A stretch of DNA of 64,000 nucleotides from Desmodus rotundus (GCF_022682495.2 NC_071388.1:174931622-174995621); one strand, 5' to 3'; shown: positions 13,803 to 27,215, counted from the first letter of the stretch. Made by a program: numbers and translations. The notes: a model not told the origin generated them from the letters alone.

Positions 13803-15589
13803 TCTTTAGAATCCAGGCTTGTGACTTGTGTCAAGCAGAAATGAGAGGTGTGCATGGGGGGCATGGGGTGTTACCAGGTAAAATATAAGGCTGGGCCACT
13901 ACCTCTGATGGACGGGGCAGGGTTGGTTAGAACTCTGAGTGAGAAAGAGGTGTGTTTGATTGAGGGAGTGGCTGGAGTACACAAAACATACCGACAACGT
14001 GAACACAGCACTTTCCACTTTCGTGCAATAAGCACGCTAACTTAAATCTCTGATTAGCTATGACTGCTGTTTACTCCTCAAAATGTCACGGATTCAGAAT
14101 AGTAGAGAGCTTCTACTTAGAAATTACTTCAGCGCCTGTGTCTCTTATGAGGACCACAGACGGAACATCAAACCAACGCTAATAAATTTTATCATGTTAT
14201 CATCTATTTTATTTGTTTGAGAGCAATGAGTGGAGTAACATCTCTTTCTATAATATATGTATATTACATGTGCCTCCATGTTGCTGATAGCAGTTATGCG
14301 CTTTGCTCTAATTTATCTGGAGCCTGCCCAGACGTCGCCAGAGGGTGGCGCTGCTCGTTCTCCATGTTTGCACCACGGTGGGGACAGTGAGGCTACCATC
14401 TGCATGCAGCTCTTCCCTGCTCTTCCCACCTGCCTTTGGAAAGTAGCTTCCTCCACTCTGACAGGTTTCTGTAACACTGCATTTTGGGAAACAGGCTTTA
14501 GAGGCTTTTTTAAAAAAATAGCTTTCTTTCCAGAAAGACCATGAGATCTGTATGCAGAATTTTTCATACCCTTCCCAGAAACTTTGAGTTCGACATCAAT
14601 AATTCTTCACGTAACCCAAGTGTCCTCTGTCAGCCAATGTACCCCCCTGGGTGACAACGATTAGTTTTTGATGTTACACAATACATGGCTTTTTGTTTTC
14701 AAACTTCTGATTCCAAAGAAATCATTTAGACAATAACAAAATATTTAAAATAGTATACAGCTGGAAGGCACCTTAAATATCGGCAAGTTTTTGACTTAGA
14801 GCCTACTGGGAAGAGTAATTTTGTTTCATTAACTGTAGTCACTGTTCTTGTCACTTGGGCAAATCAACAGTGACTTGGGAGCAGTCTGTGTAGGAAAGAA
14901 TAAAGAAGAGAAAGTGCCGGTTTTTAATGAAACAAGGTAAAGACTGTGAAAATCTTATAAACAATTGGTTTACATAACTAATTCCGAAGCATCATAATTA
15001 AAACTAAGACTGCATGTAAGATTTTTATCAAGCTTAGATTATTCAAGATAGGCATCCATTTGGGTCCTGTGAAGCAGAATTTGGAATCTATGGTTCTAGG
15101 GTACAGCTTTTCATGGAGGAAGGGTGAGGGGTGGTTATCAGTATTTCTGGAATTCCCAGCTTGTTTTTTCTCTCCGAAATTGATTTAAAACCTCTCGAGG
15201 GGCTTTGCCTGGGCTTTTGCCCCACAGCCGCCCAAACAGCCACCCCAGCAGCCGGGTCAGTACAGCTACTGCTCAAGCGAAGGGGACTCTGCCAAGACCC
15301 ACGAAATGTCTAAGTAGAGGTCTGATTTGTCTTTGTCAAAATAAAAAGATGAAGCCTAACAGTTGCTTCTATTGTATCTAGGATTTTTAGACATTTCTAT
15401 TCACAATATCAGAAAGAAATTGGAACAGGAGTCCATCAGAGACTAAAGCTGTTAATTATCACTGGTTATGTTATATGATTTATAGCTTATGGCACATTGC
15501 TTTTAAACATTAAAAAAACATTAAAATACAGAGGGACATTTGGAATAAAGAGGATAACAGAAGCTTCAATACCATTCACTCTTAACTTT
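13803..15589. other. Intronic DNA, one CTCF-like site only
   Basis: Nothing gene-like. A GC-rich patch at 14336-14354 resembles a CTCF motif (see findings). Confidence 0.55.
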
Positions 15590-15760
15590 TCTTTCATTCA
15601 ACAAATATTTGCTGATCACCTAATCTGAGCCAGGCCCTTAGGTTGGCACTGAGGTTACAATTGTGAAAGGAAGAGACCAAACCCATTGCCCTCTTGGAGC
15701 TTACCTTCAACACGTTTATGTAATCCATTAATTCTATAGTTTCTTCAAGTCTAATAAATG
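15590..15760 (+). mobile_element. Ancient mammalian repeat (attcaacaaatattt type)
   Basis: cattcaacaaatatttgctg, gagccaggcccttaggttgg and cttggagcttacctt follow the order of a very common old mammalian interspersed repeat. I cannot fix the family name. Confidence 0.6.
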
Positions 15761-15799
15761 ATCCTATCCAAAATGCTAAAAACGAGCAACGTTTCATGA

Positions 15800-16010
15800 C
15801 TATGGGCTGGGCACTGCGCTAGGTACGACGGACGTGTCTCCTGCGAGGGCCGGTTGGTCGTCCCAGCAACCCTGTGATGCAGCAACTATTTTACAGATGA
15901 GAAAATGAAGGAGCAGAGCATGGAATTCATTCAGGCTCCACAGTTAGTAAGTGGAAGCACCAGAATTTAAATCCACAGGTTCTGGCCACAGAGCCTCGTC
16001 CTCAACCCCT
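15800..16010 (-). mobile_element. MIR SINE
   Basis: Antisense MIR motifs: gggctgggcactgcgctagg, cccagcaaccctgtgatg, ttttacagatgagaaaatga, agttagtaagtgg. Confidence 0.8.
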
Positions 16011-16374
16011 CCACCCTACTGCCTCCCCATGGTAACAAACACTCTGCAATGTTACTCATAGGCATCCCTGATTATTTTGTTTCTTTTGATTTAAAAATGA
16101 AACACGTTGGTACTTTGTTTTTAAAGAACAATTTTCTGTTTATAAACCGGGTATACAACCAGCAATAAATCCGACATATGCCAGAAATATGCAGACCATG
16201 AGAGTACTTAAAAATAAATACAGAAATCGCAGTTCTCAAATCTGAATCTGAATTTGGCAGTTATAAATAATCACACTTAAAGTGTTCTCTCACCTCTAAG
16301 CCAGCTTATACCGTATCTACAGAATGAAATATCATTTATTTTGGAGAGTTTGCAGAATCTTGAGGCCATGCAAA

Positions 16375-16465
16375 AGGACTGCTGGGATTATTGGTCCAAA
16401 ACCTTCATTTTAAAGAGGAGGAACTGAGGTTGAGAAAGGTTTCCTAAGATCACACTTGAAAACCT
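16375..16465 (-). mobile_element. MIR fragment
   Basis: Antisense core: cattttaaagaggaggaact followed by cctaagatcacac. Confidence 0.55.
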
Positions 16466-16784
16466 CATCCTACCTAGAAACTTTGCAAAATTCCCATTTG
16501 TTCTTTAACCCAATTAAAAGGTTAATGGACCAAGATGCAATTTGTATAGAAAGCTAAAGATAAGATAGCTATGAAATTCTCTTCCCAGCAACTTCCAGAA
16601 TGTTTAACATGAATGTTTTGATTTAAAGAAATCAATGTCAACATTTCTTACTGTCATTTTGGGACAGTTTAATGAAGGATTTAAATATTGCTCAGAACAG
16701 AGGGTTCTCCCATCCGAATATATCGAGAATGTCTGACTAAGGAAAAGCAGCAGCACAGTATAAACCGTTAACCTCGGGATCAAG

Positions 16785-16950
16785 CAGATCTGTCTTTGAA
16801 TCTTGGTTTTGTATCTTAGTAACCTGGAGATCTTGGGCACATGTTTCTCCCTGGGCTTTAGTTTTCCCATCTATAAAATGGGAGGATGGATGTCTACTAC
16901 TTAGGTTGTTCTATAAATTAAATAGGACAATGCATTTTAAGTATTAAAAG
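16785..16950 (+). mobile_element. MIR SINE
   Basis: ctttgaatcttggttttgta, gatcttgggcacatgtttct and cccatctataaaatgggagg in MIR order. Confidence 0.8.
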
Positions 16951-17269
16951 AAGAAAAACACTGCAATAAAAAAGTGAGTCTGAGTACCCTCTGTGGTTTT
17001 CTTACTTATTTTGACTGAAAAGAGAAACAATTAGCTTACAAGAAGAAATCACACCGACACTTCATTTTGCATTTCTAGGCTTATTTATAACATTTGTTCC
17101 TGTACTAAATCTCTCAAATTTTAGTAATAGTGTCCCTGAGTAGCTTACTAGAACTTTCTTCCAGACTATGGCAAAAAGGACAGAAAAATGCTCAATAACA
17201 TGAAGTCTTTTTAAGCTTAAGAAAATCCTTCATTGTCTGGCTTAAAATAACATCTTTAGCATCCTGTGC

Positions 17270-17545
17270 ACCCTTCCTCCTGTACTTTATATTCTAGCCA
17301 TACCAAACCATCTGTTGTTCCCTAAAAATGCCATGCTGTTCCACACTTCCATGTATTCACATTGCCATTTCCTCTGTCTCACATGGCCCTTTCTTTCTGT
17401 GCATTCGCCAGACTCTCACCTGTCCTCTTGCACTAGTGGTGAGCTCCTCAGAGGCAGGATCGACGCATCCCTGGCACAGTGCCTGGAACCTTGAGTGTGT
17501 GAGTAGCACGCAAGTGTTTGTTACATGAATGAATGAGGCAGACGA
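17270..17545 (+). mobile_element. L2 3' end fragment
   Basis: ccctttctttctgtgcattc, gtgagctcctcagaggcagg, tggcacagtgcctggaacct and tgaatgaatga match the order of L2 3' ends. Confidence 0.65.
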
Positions 17546-18394
17546 TCAAGCAGGGCAATACCATTTTTCTTTAAATTAGATTTCACAGCAGTGTAAGGGA
17601 ATTTATTTGTGCAGTTGTATATTGGCTCTCTAAGAAAGACTGAAGCCAGAGTTAGAAACTCCTTGACTGATGGATTTTTGTTTAACTGTGATTACAGTTT
17701 CATGAAGGATCAAATTTGAAGGACAACCCTTATTTGGATATATGTTTTAAAGATTACACCTCTAATATATTATGTGTCAGGAAGTTTATAAATCTAGATT
17801 TATTATTTTCAATGTGAAAACAAGACAGCTCCGTTACTAGCCAAGCATGCCAGCCATCATTAAAGTATATTATAAGGCATACAGCTGGAGCTTATTAACG
17901 TATTTTCAAAATAACACTGCATGATACTCGGCAGAAGATAATACATTTGAAATTTACCTTAAAACACTTATCAGAATATCACAAGTCATAAAAATCACCT
18001 GTGGGTACATTGATGAGACTGCAAATTGCTAATTTTCCCTATCTTTTTGTTTCCACTATACTTCTGCGACACTAGAATTTATTAGTCGACGCTTTAATAC
18101 CTTTAGGACCAGTGAGATTGAAAACCCAACCTTTAAAGTATAAATCTTCTCCAAGGGCTAGAAAAATAACTAAAACTACTTGTAAAGTGATCAGCTGAAA
18201 GGAGGAATAAAAATAATGGTGCACAATCCATTTGTCAATAGGAAATGTTTAGTTTGTGAAGTTGAAAGCAAATTGGAAAAAAATTAAAAATGGCCATTTA
18301 GTCAAAATCTAAACTATTCTTTAAAGTTTAACTCATGTTGTATCTCCTTTCTGAGGTTGTCCAGACCTACTCGATCAGTCTTCCTTTCTGAATA

Positions 18395-18545
18395 ACTACA
18401 CAGAAGGCCTTTAGTCAGATTATTTCACACGCACATGTTTTCATTCTCCTAAAGGACTATGAGCTCCTCTTCAAGAAGAGATTATTTTATAAAGATTCTT
18501 TCCTAGCCCTACAGCGTTGTAAACATAGCAGATGCTTACTAAAAT
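18395..18545 (+). mobile_element. L2-like fragment
   Basis: aaaggactatgagctcctct, tagccctacag and catagcagatgcttactaaa resemble the L2 3' end; diverged. Confidence 0.4.
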
Positions 18546-19139
18546 ACTTGACGACTCTTGTTTGTTAACAAATGCCAATTGGAGCATTGCAGCCATAATA
18601 ATTGAGATTGTTTCATGTTATCGTTATTTGTAGTTAAGGAAAACCCCAAGATAAGAGTGTATTCAAGAAGGAGCGTAGTGGATAGTGTAGAGAGGGGACT
18701 AAAGACAGTAAGAATAGCACCTGGGACTAATGTTTCTTTTGAAAAATAGATTGTCCCCAGCTCCCTAGTCAGTCTGCTGCCGAGGACAGATGAGCTACAG
18801 TAACCAAATAGGAACATTAAATATGGTCCCTTTAGTTCATCAGGGCTCATCTCGGTGATGAAGCTGTGATTCCAGGAATCAAATGTGCCAGTTTTGCTAC
18901 TCTCATGACACCGAAATGAGTAACACAAAACTTAATTTCTTAATGACTTCATATTCACTTAACTGTCATTGTAGAGCTCTACCTCTGTATGGGCCCAACA
19001 TCTAATAAAATTTAATAACGCAAAGAATTGTCATAGCAATCCCTTTGAGCAATGACAGCCTACTGTATGTGCTTGGTGTGGAAAGTCTGTAGATCTGTCT
19101 CAAGGAAATTCTCTAGATTATTAAAAAGTCTTTCCCCAT

Positions 19140-19300
19140 CCTTCAGAATCTCCTACCTCACTGCCGTGGTCCACTCAACTGCCATGTAAACATGGCTATT
19201 GTCTGTTCTACTCCTTTCTATATCCCCAGAACAAGGGGGCACATTTTATGTATGCCTGATACATAAAAGGTTGACTTAATGCATGAGTCATTTACCACAT
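19140..19300 (+). mobile_element. L2-like fragment
   Basis: ctttctatatccccagaaca, gggggcacattttatg and tgatacataaaagg follow L2 3'-end order. Confidence 0.45.
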
Positions 19301-19824
19301 CAGTTCTTTGGAAAGCTGGAAGACCAAATCAAGGACTTGAACTTCAGTTTTGTTTGAGATCGGAGCTAATGGTAAAAGGTAATAGGGCCAGTGGGAATTA
19401 GTAAGTCACCATTTCCTTTAGCAACAGCTTAGACAGGCTTTACAGTCGCCAGGGGCTTACCATTCCAAGGATATTTTCTACTGTGATGTTACTGCCTGGG
19501 AAAGGGGAGCCTTGTTGGAACAGCCTTCTAAAATTTTGAGAGCCCTAGACCTCTGAGGTGGAGCAAGTGTATGTGTGTGTTTGCATGGGGAGGAGTTAGG
19601 GGAGCAGAAACCCAACTTGAGTGGATTTGAGAGAATTCTCAATAGACTTCACAAGGAGCCTCATTTCAAATGTACTGTCAAACCCGAAATGAGTCTCCGA
19701 TGAATCATATTAACAGTGTATATCATCATTTGGCTTGGCTCAAATGCTGTGTACTCTGTTGAATACATTCGTGTAATACCTACATTATAATATCTAGTAA
19801 TAGAGATTTAAGATGCCACATTTT

Positions 19825-20122
19825 CTTTTTTTTATTGTTATTCAGGTACAGTTGTCTTCATTTTCCCCCTGCCCAACCTCCCCCCCTTCCCCTCTTTGAA
19901 TTGGTCCATGTGTCCTTTATACATCCTAAGTGAAATAAGTGAGGTGGTAAAAGAGAAATACCATATGATCTCTTCTATAAGTGGAACCTAATCAACAAAA
20001 CAAATAAGCAAGAAAAATATAACCAGAGACACTGAAATAAAGAGCAAACTGACGGTGACCAGAGGGGTCTGGGGAGGGGGATAATGGGGAAAAGAAGGGG
20101 AAGCGTTGTCAAGGAACATGTA
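19825..20122 (-). mobile_element. Twin-primed L1 insertion (inverted 5' piece)
   Basis: The left part (19825 to about 19926) is the antisense of the L1 tail: poly(T), then the complement of acaactgtacctgaataaca. The right part (about 19927-20122) is sense L1 sequence from just upstream in the element (cataccatatgatctc-like motif to caaggaacatgtataag). The two pieces meet head to head with contiguous element content. A perfect 16-bp target duplication, TAAGATGCCACATTTT, lies at 19809-19824 and 20123-20138. The site fits L1 endonuclease preference (TTTT/AT). Confidence 0.93.
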
Positions 20123-21397
20123 TAAGATGCCACATTTTATAAAAATTATTGAAAAATCCATTAACTCATTTAGAAGATCTGGCTTCTGACACAACTCTGG
20201 ACTAAAAAGCTACTTGGGAGAAAAAAGTAAAATTAAAAATATTCATTAAGAAAACAACCAAGACAACAATCTTCCTATAGAACCACAAAACAACAATGCA
20301 ACTGAGAAGTGGGTCAAAGATCTGAAGGCTAAAACTCACGGCCAGAGATAGATCCTAGTTTTTATAGGGCCTGAGCTTTCCAAACGTAGAGGGCCTTCTT
20401 CAGATGGGGAAGAGACACTTCAAATGCACAGTTAGGTGGAGGGGCTGGAAAGGCCTGGGCAAAGTGGGAAGGGCCCAGAAGTTGAAGCCACACTTGTTTC
20501 ATGATGTAACAGCCTCTGTGTACCACCTGGTCCAGTCTACTCAGGCAGCACTGGCAATGTTAATAGGGCTGCATTTTCAGGTAAATGCGAGTCAGGAAAA
20601 ATAAGACACATGGAAAATAAATGTGGAACGAACAGGAAAAGAGGCCACCGTAGCAGCAATGATACCATAGTAATTAGGCACTGAAGTGGGAACAATAAGC
20701 AGTAGTAATGCTGACAGTAGACAAAAAGTCTATTTTGAGGAGAGAAAGGAGAAAAAGCTTCATCTCATGGGAACTGAAGAGCTGTTTAAATCTGAGAATC
20801 CAGTCTAGGGTCATCACTCTGTCATGCTAAAGGCTTATCAACCATAGGACAGCTAATTTGTTGCTAGGAAATTGCTAGGCAATTGTGGAGCTCACCCTGT
20901 AGAAACTGAGTAAACGCCGGGGACCCTTTTACCAGGCTCTCTCCTCTTCCCGTGTCACCTCACATTTTGCTCTGCTCCTCCCTCCTGCCCTGTCACGCCC
21001 ACACCAGTGTCTCCACAGGGACACAACCCATCAATCAGCACATTTATTTGGATGAGAATTGTATGACAGAAGTGATTTCATAAGTAAAGCCCCTCCAAAT
21101 TGCAGGTATTGTGCACTTCCAAATTTGTTATGTGTATTTGTCATCTGGCTTCAGTCAGAAATGATTTGAAAGTCAAACATTCCAACCAGACCAGTTTTGA
21201 GACAACTGTGTCCCTTTCTTCTATGAAGAAAACAGGTTTTAGAGCCATCCTTTTCCCAACACATATAATACGGGTTGAGTTGCCTACGTCACGAGGTTGT
21301 TGCACGTAGAGACCAGTCTTGTTCATCTTTTACTCCTTCAGCTTTGGTCTCTCTCTCAGTGCCTGCTATTAAACGAATGTTCAATAAAGTGTAAGAA

Positions 21398-22042
21398 ATG
21401 GTCATTTCTTGTGAACACAAATGCTGGGGGAAATACACGTACATTCAGCATGATGAGGTGTTTAATGCCCACTGTATTCAAGACTCAAACATTACAGAGA
21501 GTACCTTGAAGGGTGCTAACAGCTCAAAGGACAGTTGTAGCATCCTCAAAGAAGAAAATAGAGCGGCAGGAGAAGTAGCCCTGAGTCTTTATTGCTTTTG
21601 GTCAAAATTAGCCAATCGTGATCCTGGCACCTGTGAGATGACACTTGAAACCAATTTAGTGAGAAAGGCAAATGTCCCCAAAGCAAACTTAAGAGATATT
21701 TATGAGGAAAAAAAGTTTAAGAGATCAAGGAGTATTCATTCAACCCAATGCCCACTGCCACTCACATCTTCACCTGCCGTGTTTATATTGACTTACAGTC
21801 ATAAAACAGACAAACAAAACCCTTTAAAATCAAGTGCTGTGTCTGTTATTTATGGAGGAAAACAAGTTGGTAATACATACCAGGAAAAAAAGCTTTTAAC
21901 ATTTCTTAAAGCCTCCCCATTTCAGCTATCTGAAATACTCAACCACAGCACACAGACTTGTGAACCAAGGCCACCCAAAACACTTACTGTTGTTGAGATT
22001 TACAGCTTTGGGAAATTTTTACTTTTTCCCCGGAGGAAATAA
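21398..22042 (+). other. Unexplained 214-codon ORF in intron 4
   Basis: An ATG-to-stop frame of 214 codons, antisense to TMEFF2, in a region where I see no repeat. The product (begins MVISCEHKCWGKYTYIQHDE) has no domain, signal peptide or membrane segment that I recognise and its composition looks like translated non-coding DNA. I would not call it a gene, but it is the longest frame outside GC-rich or repeat sequence. Confidence 0.2.
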
Positions 22043-23549
22043 CTTTTATTCCAAACCATAATCTTTGTTGGCTTTTGAGTTGAAATAGCTCCACCCTAAC
22101 TACACAAGCCTATAGTCACTTTTCGACAACCCAGGAAATAGGCATGATATGAGCTCCCCCTACTGGTACAACATTTTTCCCACTTCATGAATCCAGCCAG
22201 GGACTGTGTCTGTGACTTGTAGGATAGCACAGAATTCTGACTTAGGGTTAAAGAAGAGGAAAACTAGACAAGCATTTAAAAACCAAATAACAATCCCAAA
22301 CAAAACAGAAAAACAACTCTGCTTACTGTAAAATAACTTCTAAGTGTTAGTGAAAGGAATGTGCAAAGGACCTATTTACAAATATTTGACAGCACCATTG
22401 AAACCACCCCCCACCCCAAGTTTGGCCAGGCAGAGTGAACTAAATGGCTGTCACTGTCAGGATGCTCTGGTGTCCTCATTTTCATTTAGACATATCAACA
22501 AGCAGATTTAAATTGCAGTGGTACTAATATAGCTTCCTAACAGCACATGTGGACTTTTTTTCCTCTAACAGAACATGTGAAAAGCTACAGGCTTTAGAGA
22601 AATAAAATACAGTAGCATCGGGGAGGTTGAACAAAATCTATTGAGGGCCTTGGGTTATTTGCATTTGAAAGCGACTCGTCCTACATTTATATGTGAAGTA
22701 GGAAACCGAAGATGGAAGCCCTAAGTTTTGTATTTCAACGCTCTCAAATTAGTTGTCTCCAAGAAGAAAATCCAATGTGAGAGTCAATGGCAAATACAGG
22801 TGAAGTGCAACTGTGGGGACATTCACACTTCAAAGTAGAACTGCTATAAAGGTATTGCCGGCGATAAGCTGTTACAGAAAAAAAATAATGAAAGAAATAG
22901 AACTCCCACTCTTTGAGTCAGCAGAAGGGAGCTGTTTCATGGTATTTGCTGTATTAGTAATGCTGCAGTTTGATTATATGGGATTCTGTTGTCACAATCT
23001 GCTACATATCTATGTAGCACATAAATACATAAAGCCATTTAAAGGCCAAAGTACAGCGCTGTCTATTTCTTTTGTATTTTACCTTTTACTACCATACCAG
23101 TGGTGATGCGTAAGTGGTATAAATGTAAAATGGTAAATGAAAAACAAAAACGTTGATATATGCAGGCTTTACTAAGAAGTCACTGGTTGAAAATCCCCAA
23201 AGTACATCAATCTGCTTTTCTCTTAAAGTCTGGGAAAATTGCCTTACACGAATACAACAGGTTCATTGCATGGGCTTTAGTTGTTTGTAAAATGGTGCTT
23301 TTAATAAAACATTTTCATGTCTTAAAAGTAAACCTATATATTCATTCATGTTGACTGTGTATGGAGAATTCATGCAACGCAGAGTGAAGTGACAAGATTG
23401 CTCTCATTTTTCCTCCCCCTTTCCAGATCCTTGTTTATATCGGCACGCGACAGTTTTGTTCACACCAATGTCAATATAAAACGAATGGACAGTAATGTGA
23501 GGAGACGCGGAAAGCCAGTACATCTGTCTCTCCCTGACTGTCTTTGTTG

Positions 23550-24110
23550 CCGCTACCCTAGCCAGGTCGGGGCCATCTTCCCTTGTTCTACCATAATAAT
23601 CCTTTTCACCAGTTTCACTGCTTCCTCTCTTGTTTCATCTGTAATGTATTCTCCACGAATCGGCCACAGCAGTCTTTTAAAAACAAAAACCAGATTTATA
23701 TTACTCCCCTTCTATGACTACCCCTTGTCTACTCTCCTTGCCCACCATTTTCCTGTTCAATCACTGTGCTCACGACCTTCTTTCTGTCTCTGGGTCTCAC
23801 TAAGATCTCTCTCAGGCCATTGCCCTATGCCCCCTCTTGGCTCTGAGTGCCCTGCCTCTGGCTCTTGGTGCACCTTTGTTTTTGTAATTTAGGCAGCCCA
23901 CGCAGATCTCACCCTCCCCACAAATCCCCGTCACTTTGCATTATGCTACCCTGTTTTACTTTAATGAAAGAAGTGACCACCCTCTGAAATGCTCTGGTGT
24001 ATTCATTTTCTTGGTATGTCTTTTTCTTCCTTTTAGAATTAAGTTTCACATAAAAAGATTTTTTTCCCCCTGTATCTCAAGCATCTAAAACATGGCTGGG
24101 ACAAAGTATA
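23550..24110 (+). mobile_element. L2 LINE fragment
   Basis: About 560 bp that follow the L2 3' region: cagcagtcttttaaaaacaa, ccattgccctatgccccctc, attatgctaccctgttttac, ctcaagcatctaaaacatgg. The 167-codon plus-strand ORF across 23389-23892 is a by-product of this repeat and not a gene. Confidence 0.7.
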
Positions 24111-24424
24111 ACAATACTATGCCATTTTATCCATACCAAGACAGCTAGTATAGCATGAGAATAAGCACTACAATATCCATAAATACTAGAGGAATAAATA
24201 TTCTGAATTAAAAAAACATGTACGTGTGTGCGTGCATGTGTGCACACATGGGGCTGAGAAGCCGGTCCTACTGCACAAAACAAACAGCGTAGATGTTTCT
24301 GCGATTAGTGAAAAATTCCTACTTTAAAGCAACATTTTCTTTTTAATCAAATTAGTAAATGATTAATGTAGTTTAATTAAAGATTATAGTTTCATGGCAG
24401 ACTACACATGAAGATGGAGAAAAG

Positions 24425-24610
24425 GGGAGCTCTGGAGCTCTGAGGACCTGGGTTTAAGCCCTGACTATGCCGCCAAACTACACAGTCATGGGCAAGTGAT
24501 TGAGCCCTTGTGTCTTTTACTTTCTTCGATGGAAAGTGGAGCTGAAACGCCATTCTTGGGGAGTCATGGCAAGCTTTTACTATGTAGGTACTCGTTATAA
24601 ATGTCTTAAT
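24425..24610 (+). mobile_element. MIR SINE
   Basis: ctctgaggacctgggtttaa, catgggcaagtgattgagcc and gatggaaagtggag keep MIR order. Confidence 0.7.
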
Positions 24611-27124
24611 TAGAGACAGTAAAATTAGCCTTCAGAATGTTACCCTGGGCTTGTCAATTATTGGGGAAGATAAACTGTATGAACATTAAGTGATTCATGT
24701 AAATATATGTATGTAAATGAGCAAGCAGTGCTGTGTCTTTATCAGTGTTTCTATAATTGCTCAACTTAAAAGAAGCGTACCTAAAAGTAACACGCTATGG
24801 GAAACATTTGCCCATCTATTCCTTTTCATTCCCGGTAACCTCAGGGAGTATTATGCAGCTACTGCATTTTTCTTTTGCTCGGCCTTGTCCTAGAGGTACA
24901 AAAATTAGAAACTTTGTCAAAAGGAATGCTCCCTCAGCATTATCAGTAAATACTGTGTGCTAGAAATGTCAGAAATAGTACTTTTTAATTCTCAGATATG
25001 TAAAGCTAAAATCCACTTAGGAAAAGTTAGAAAAATATCTCTGAATTTAGAAAAACTTAAATCTTTGTTGAAACAAATGCATTATTCAGTGTAACAGATT
25101 CTTTTTCTTACATTCATTCAGCCAATTCTATGGCATCCATGCAAATGAGCTTTGCCTTCTATGATCGTTCGCAGGTGTGTGGAGAGGCACCTGTCCTAGT
25201 TTCAGATGAAGTGGCAGGTACGGGGTCTGCTCAACCAGATCAAGCCTTTAACTGTTGGTTAAAGAAAGAAATGGTTGAGCAGAACTAAGACGCTCTGGAT
25301 CTCAGCCTTTTCCCCTTTGCAGACATTGAAAATGTTTGTATTCCATTCTACCCATCTTTACCTCCTTATCCGGTCGGTTCTCCTCTCCCCCCTCAGATAT
25401 TGTCGTTGCTACAGAGAGAGGGATCAGTGGAGATCCTCCATGAAGACCTATGTTATACAACGGCAACCTCAAAAGTCTCTACTAATTTTTTTTAAGTTTA
25501 CACATACTGCCCAATGTACATTCAACACTTATCCAGAATTATACAATAGCAAATACCAAAAGGACTTGTAATATAGATCTTTTAAAGACTTCCCTTACAA
25601 TATATTACCTTCCTGTAGAAATTCCCAAAAGGTCTGCATTAAGACAGGTAAATATTTGTGAAAGAGACTGAGAAAGGAGAATGACTTCAAAGTAATGAAA
25701 TATATTATATATGGAAATTATTTTACATTTCCAGCTTGAGGCTTAGTAGTCTAAGGTTCAGGCACAGACTCAGGCAGTTACAATTGGTAGACCATTCCCT
25801 AGGTCTCCATAGGCCGGCAGTGCAGGGCCATAGAGAGGAGCCAGCTGAAAGAACTGCAGGGGCCAGGAGACAAATGGACAGGGTTGGAGCAGTTTCCCGA
25901 GGGGTGCACCATAGATTACTAATTTTTTTGATGTTTAATATCTTTGTTTAAAAAATGTTTCATGGTCAAGTGTTCTTTTAAAACACCATTTAAACAAAAT
26001 GGAACATGCTTCTTTACTGTATGGCTTCTCAGTTTTAGTGTGTGACTAAGGCGACCCATCATTCCAGGTTGGGAAATTAACTGGGTTGCAAGCTTTTCAG
26101 TGCTAAACACTGGAAAAGGGGTTTGGACAGATTGGAACTAGTTGTCATCCTATCAGTGACTCTTCAAAAGGGGTCAAAGTACGTACCGTTTCTCAATCTC
26201 ACTTAACTGGATGTTCTCGGTCTTAATACAATAGCATTTTGAGGCATTTAAGTTCTACAGAACACATTTTCAAAAGTGCTTGGGTAGAAGAAGGTTGTCA
26301 GGTCTCCTATTCAGCACCATGGAACATTGATTTCAGCCTCTGTCTTGTCTGGCAAGAACGAAACCTATTTTTACTAATGAAATATTCTCTGGCTGCATTA
26401 AGTGCACTTTCAGATGGGTTCAGATGGGAAAAAAATGTGGGGTAGTAGAAAAAAAAAATCTACAACTGGAACATTTTTTTTCTTCGATTTTCTTCTCAAA
26501 ACATATATGTGTTTGGAGTATAGAAACAATTGAGGAAAGAAATGAATTGAATGAGTAAATATTATATGTATTAATATGGAAAGAAACATTAGGAGGTGGG
26601 ACATTATGAAAAACAACACAGTTGACCCAAGCCTGAAGCTACTTTAAATTCCACCATTTTTGTTGATTGGACACTAAAGCTTTTTTTTTTTTTCATGTTG
26701 AACATCACTGCTTTCTCTTATCTTCTGCTGACATTTTGCATTGACAAGTGCTGTTCTCTCACACTAGACTGATCTCCTGTACTGTTTCTCCAAACTCAAG
26801 TTTGTATCCCCCATAAATATCTTTTTATATCTAAACACTGAATTCCTACATTGCTCCAGTTTCATTTGTGGATGAGGGAGAACATATGAGAAAGAAGTAC
26901 ATGGGGATAATGGGGATATAGGTAAGAGCTGTGACTCAGAGCTTGTGAAAACCACAGAACCACTCTGTAGGTTTCTTGAGGAATGACCTCTCTTATGGAA
27001 TTTCTCATCTCTACTTCTGATAAGTCAAGGCCATAGTCAGAGGTCACCGGGAAGTAGGTGAGTGGCCTTCGTGTTCACTTATGCATCGATTAATCGCCAT
27101 GATAGGAGCTGATATCACTGCCTT
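24611..27124. other. Intronic DNA, nothing recognised
   Basis: No named repeat or exon. A GC-richer patch at 25.74-25.91 kb has a short plus-strand frame without recognisable content. Confidence 0.5.
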
Positions 27125-27215
27125 GCAAATTCATTCATCCAACCACGAATTTCACAAACACTTATCCAGCACCTCCTACATGCCAGGCAGAGTTCTATGA
27201 AATTCTGCTGGTTGC
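27125..27215 (+). mobile_element. Ancient mammalian repeat fragment
   Basis: Same type as the repeat at 15590: acaaacacttatccagcacc, tacatgccaggcagagttct. Confidence 0.5.

Noticed and set aside
18539..18928. 129-codon minus-strand ORF, same strand as TMEFF2
   Set aside because: No cysteine pattern of TMEFF2 exon 5 and no splice-framed match to the gene.
23389..23892. 167-codon plus-strand ORF
   Set aside because: It overlaps an L2 LINE fragment in a non-coding frame.
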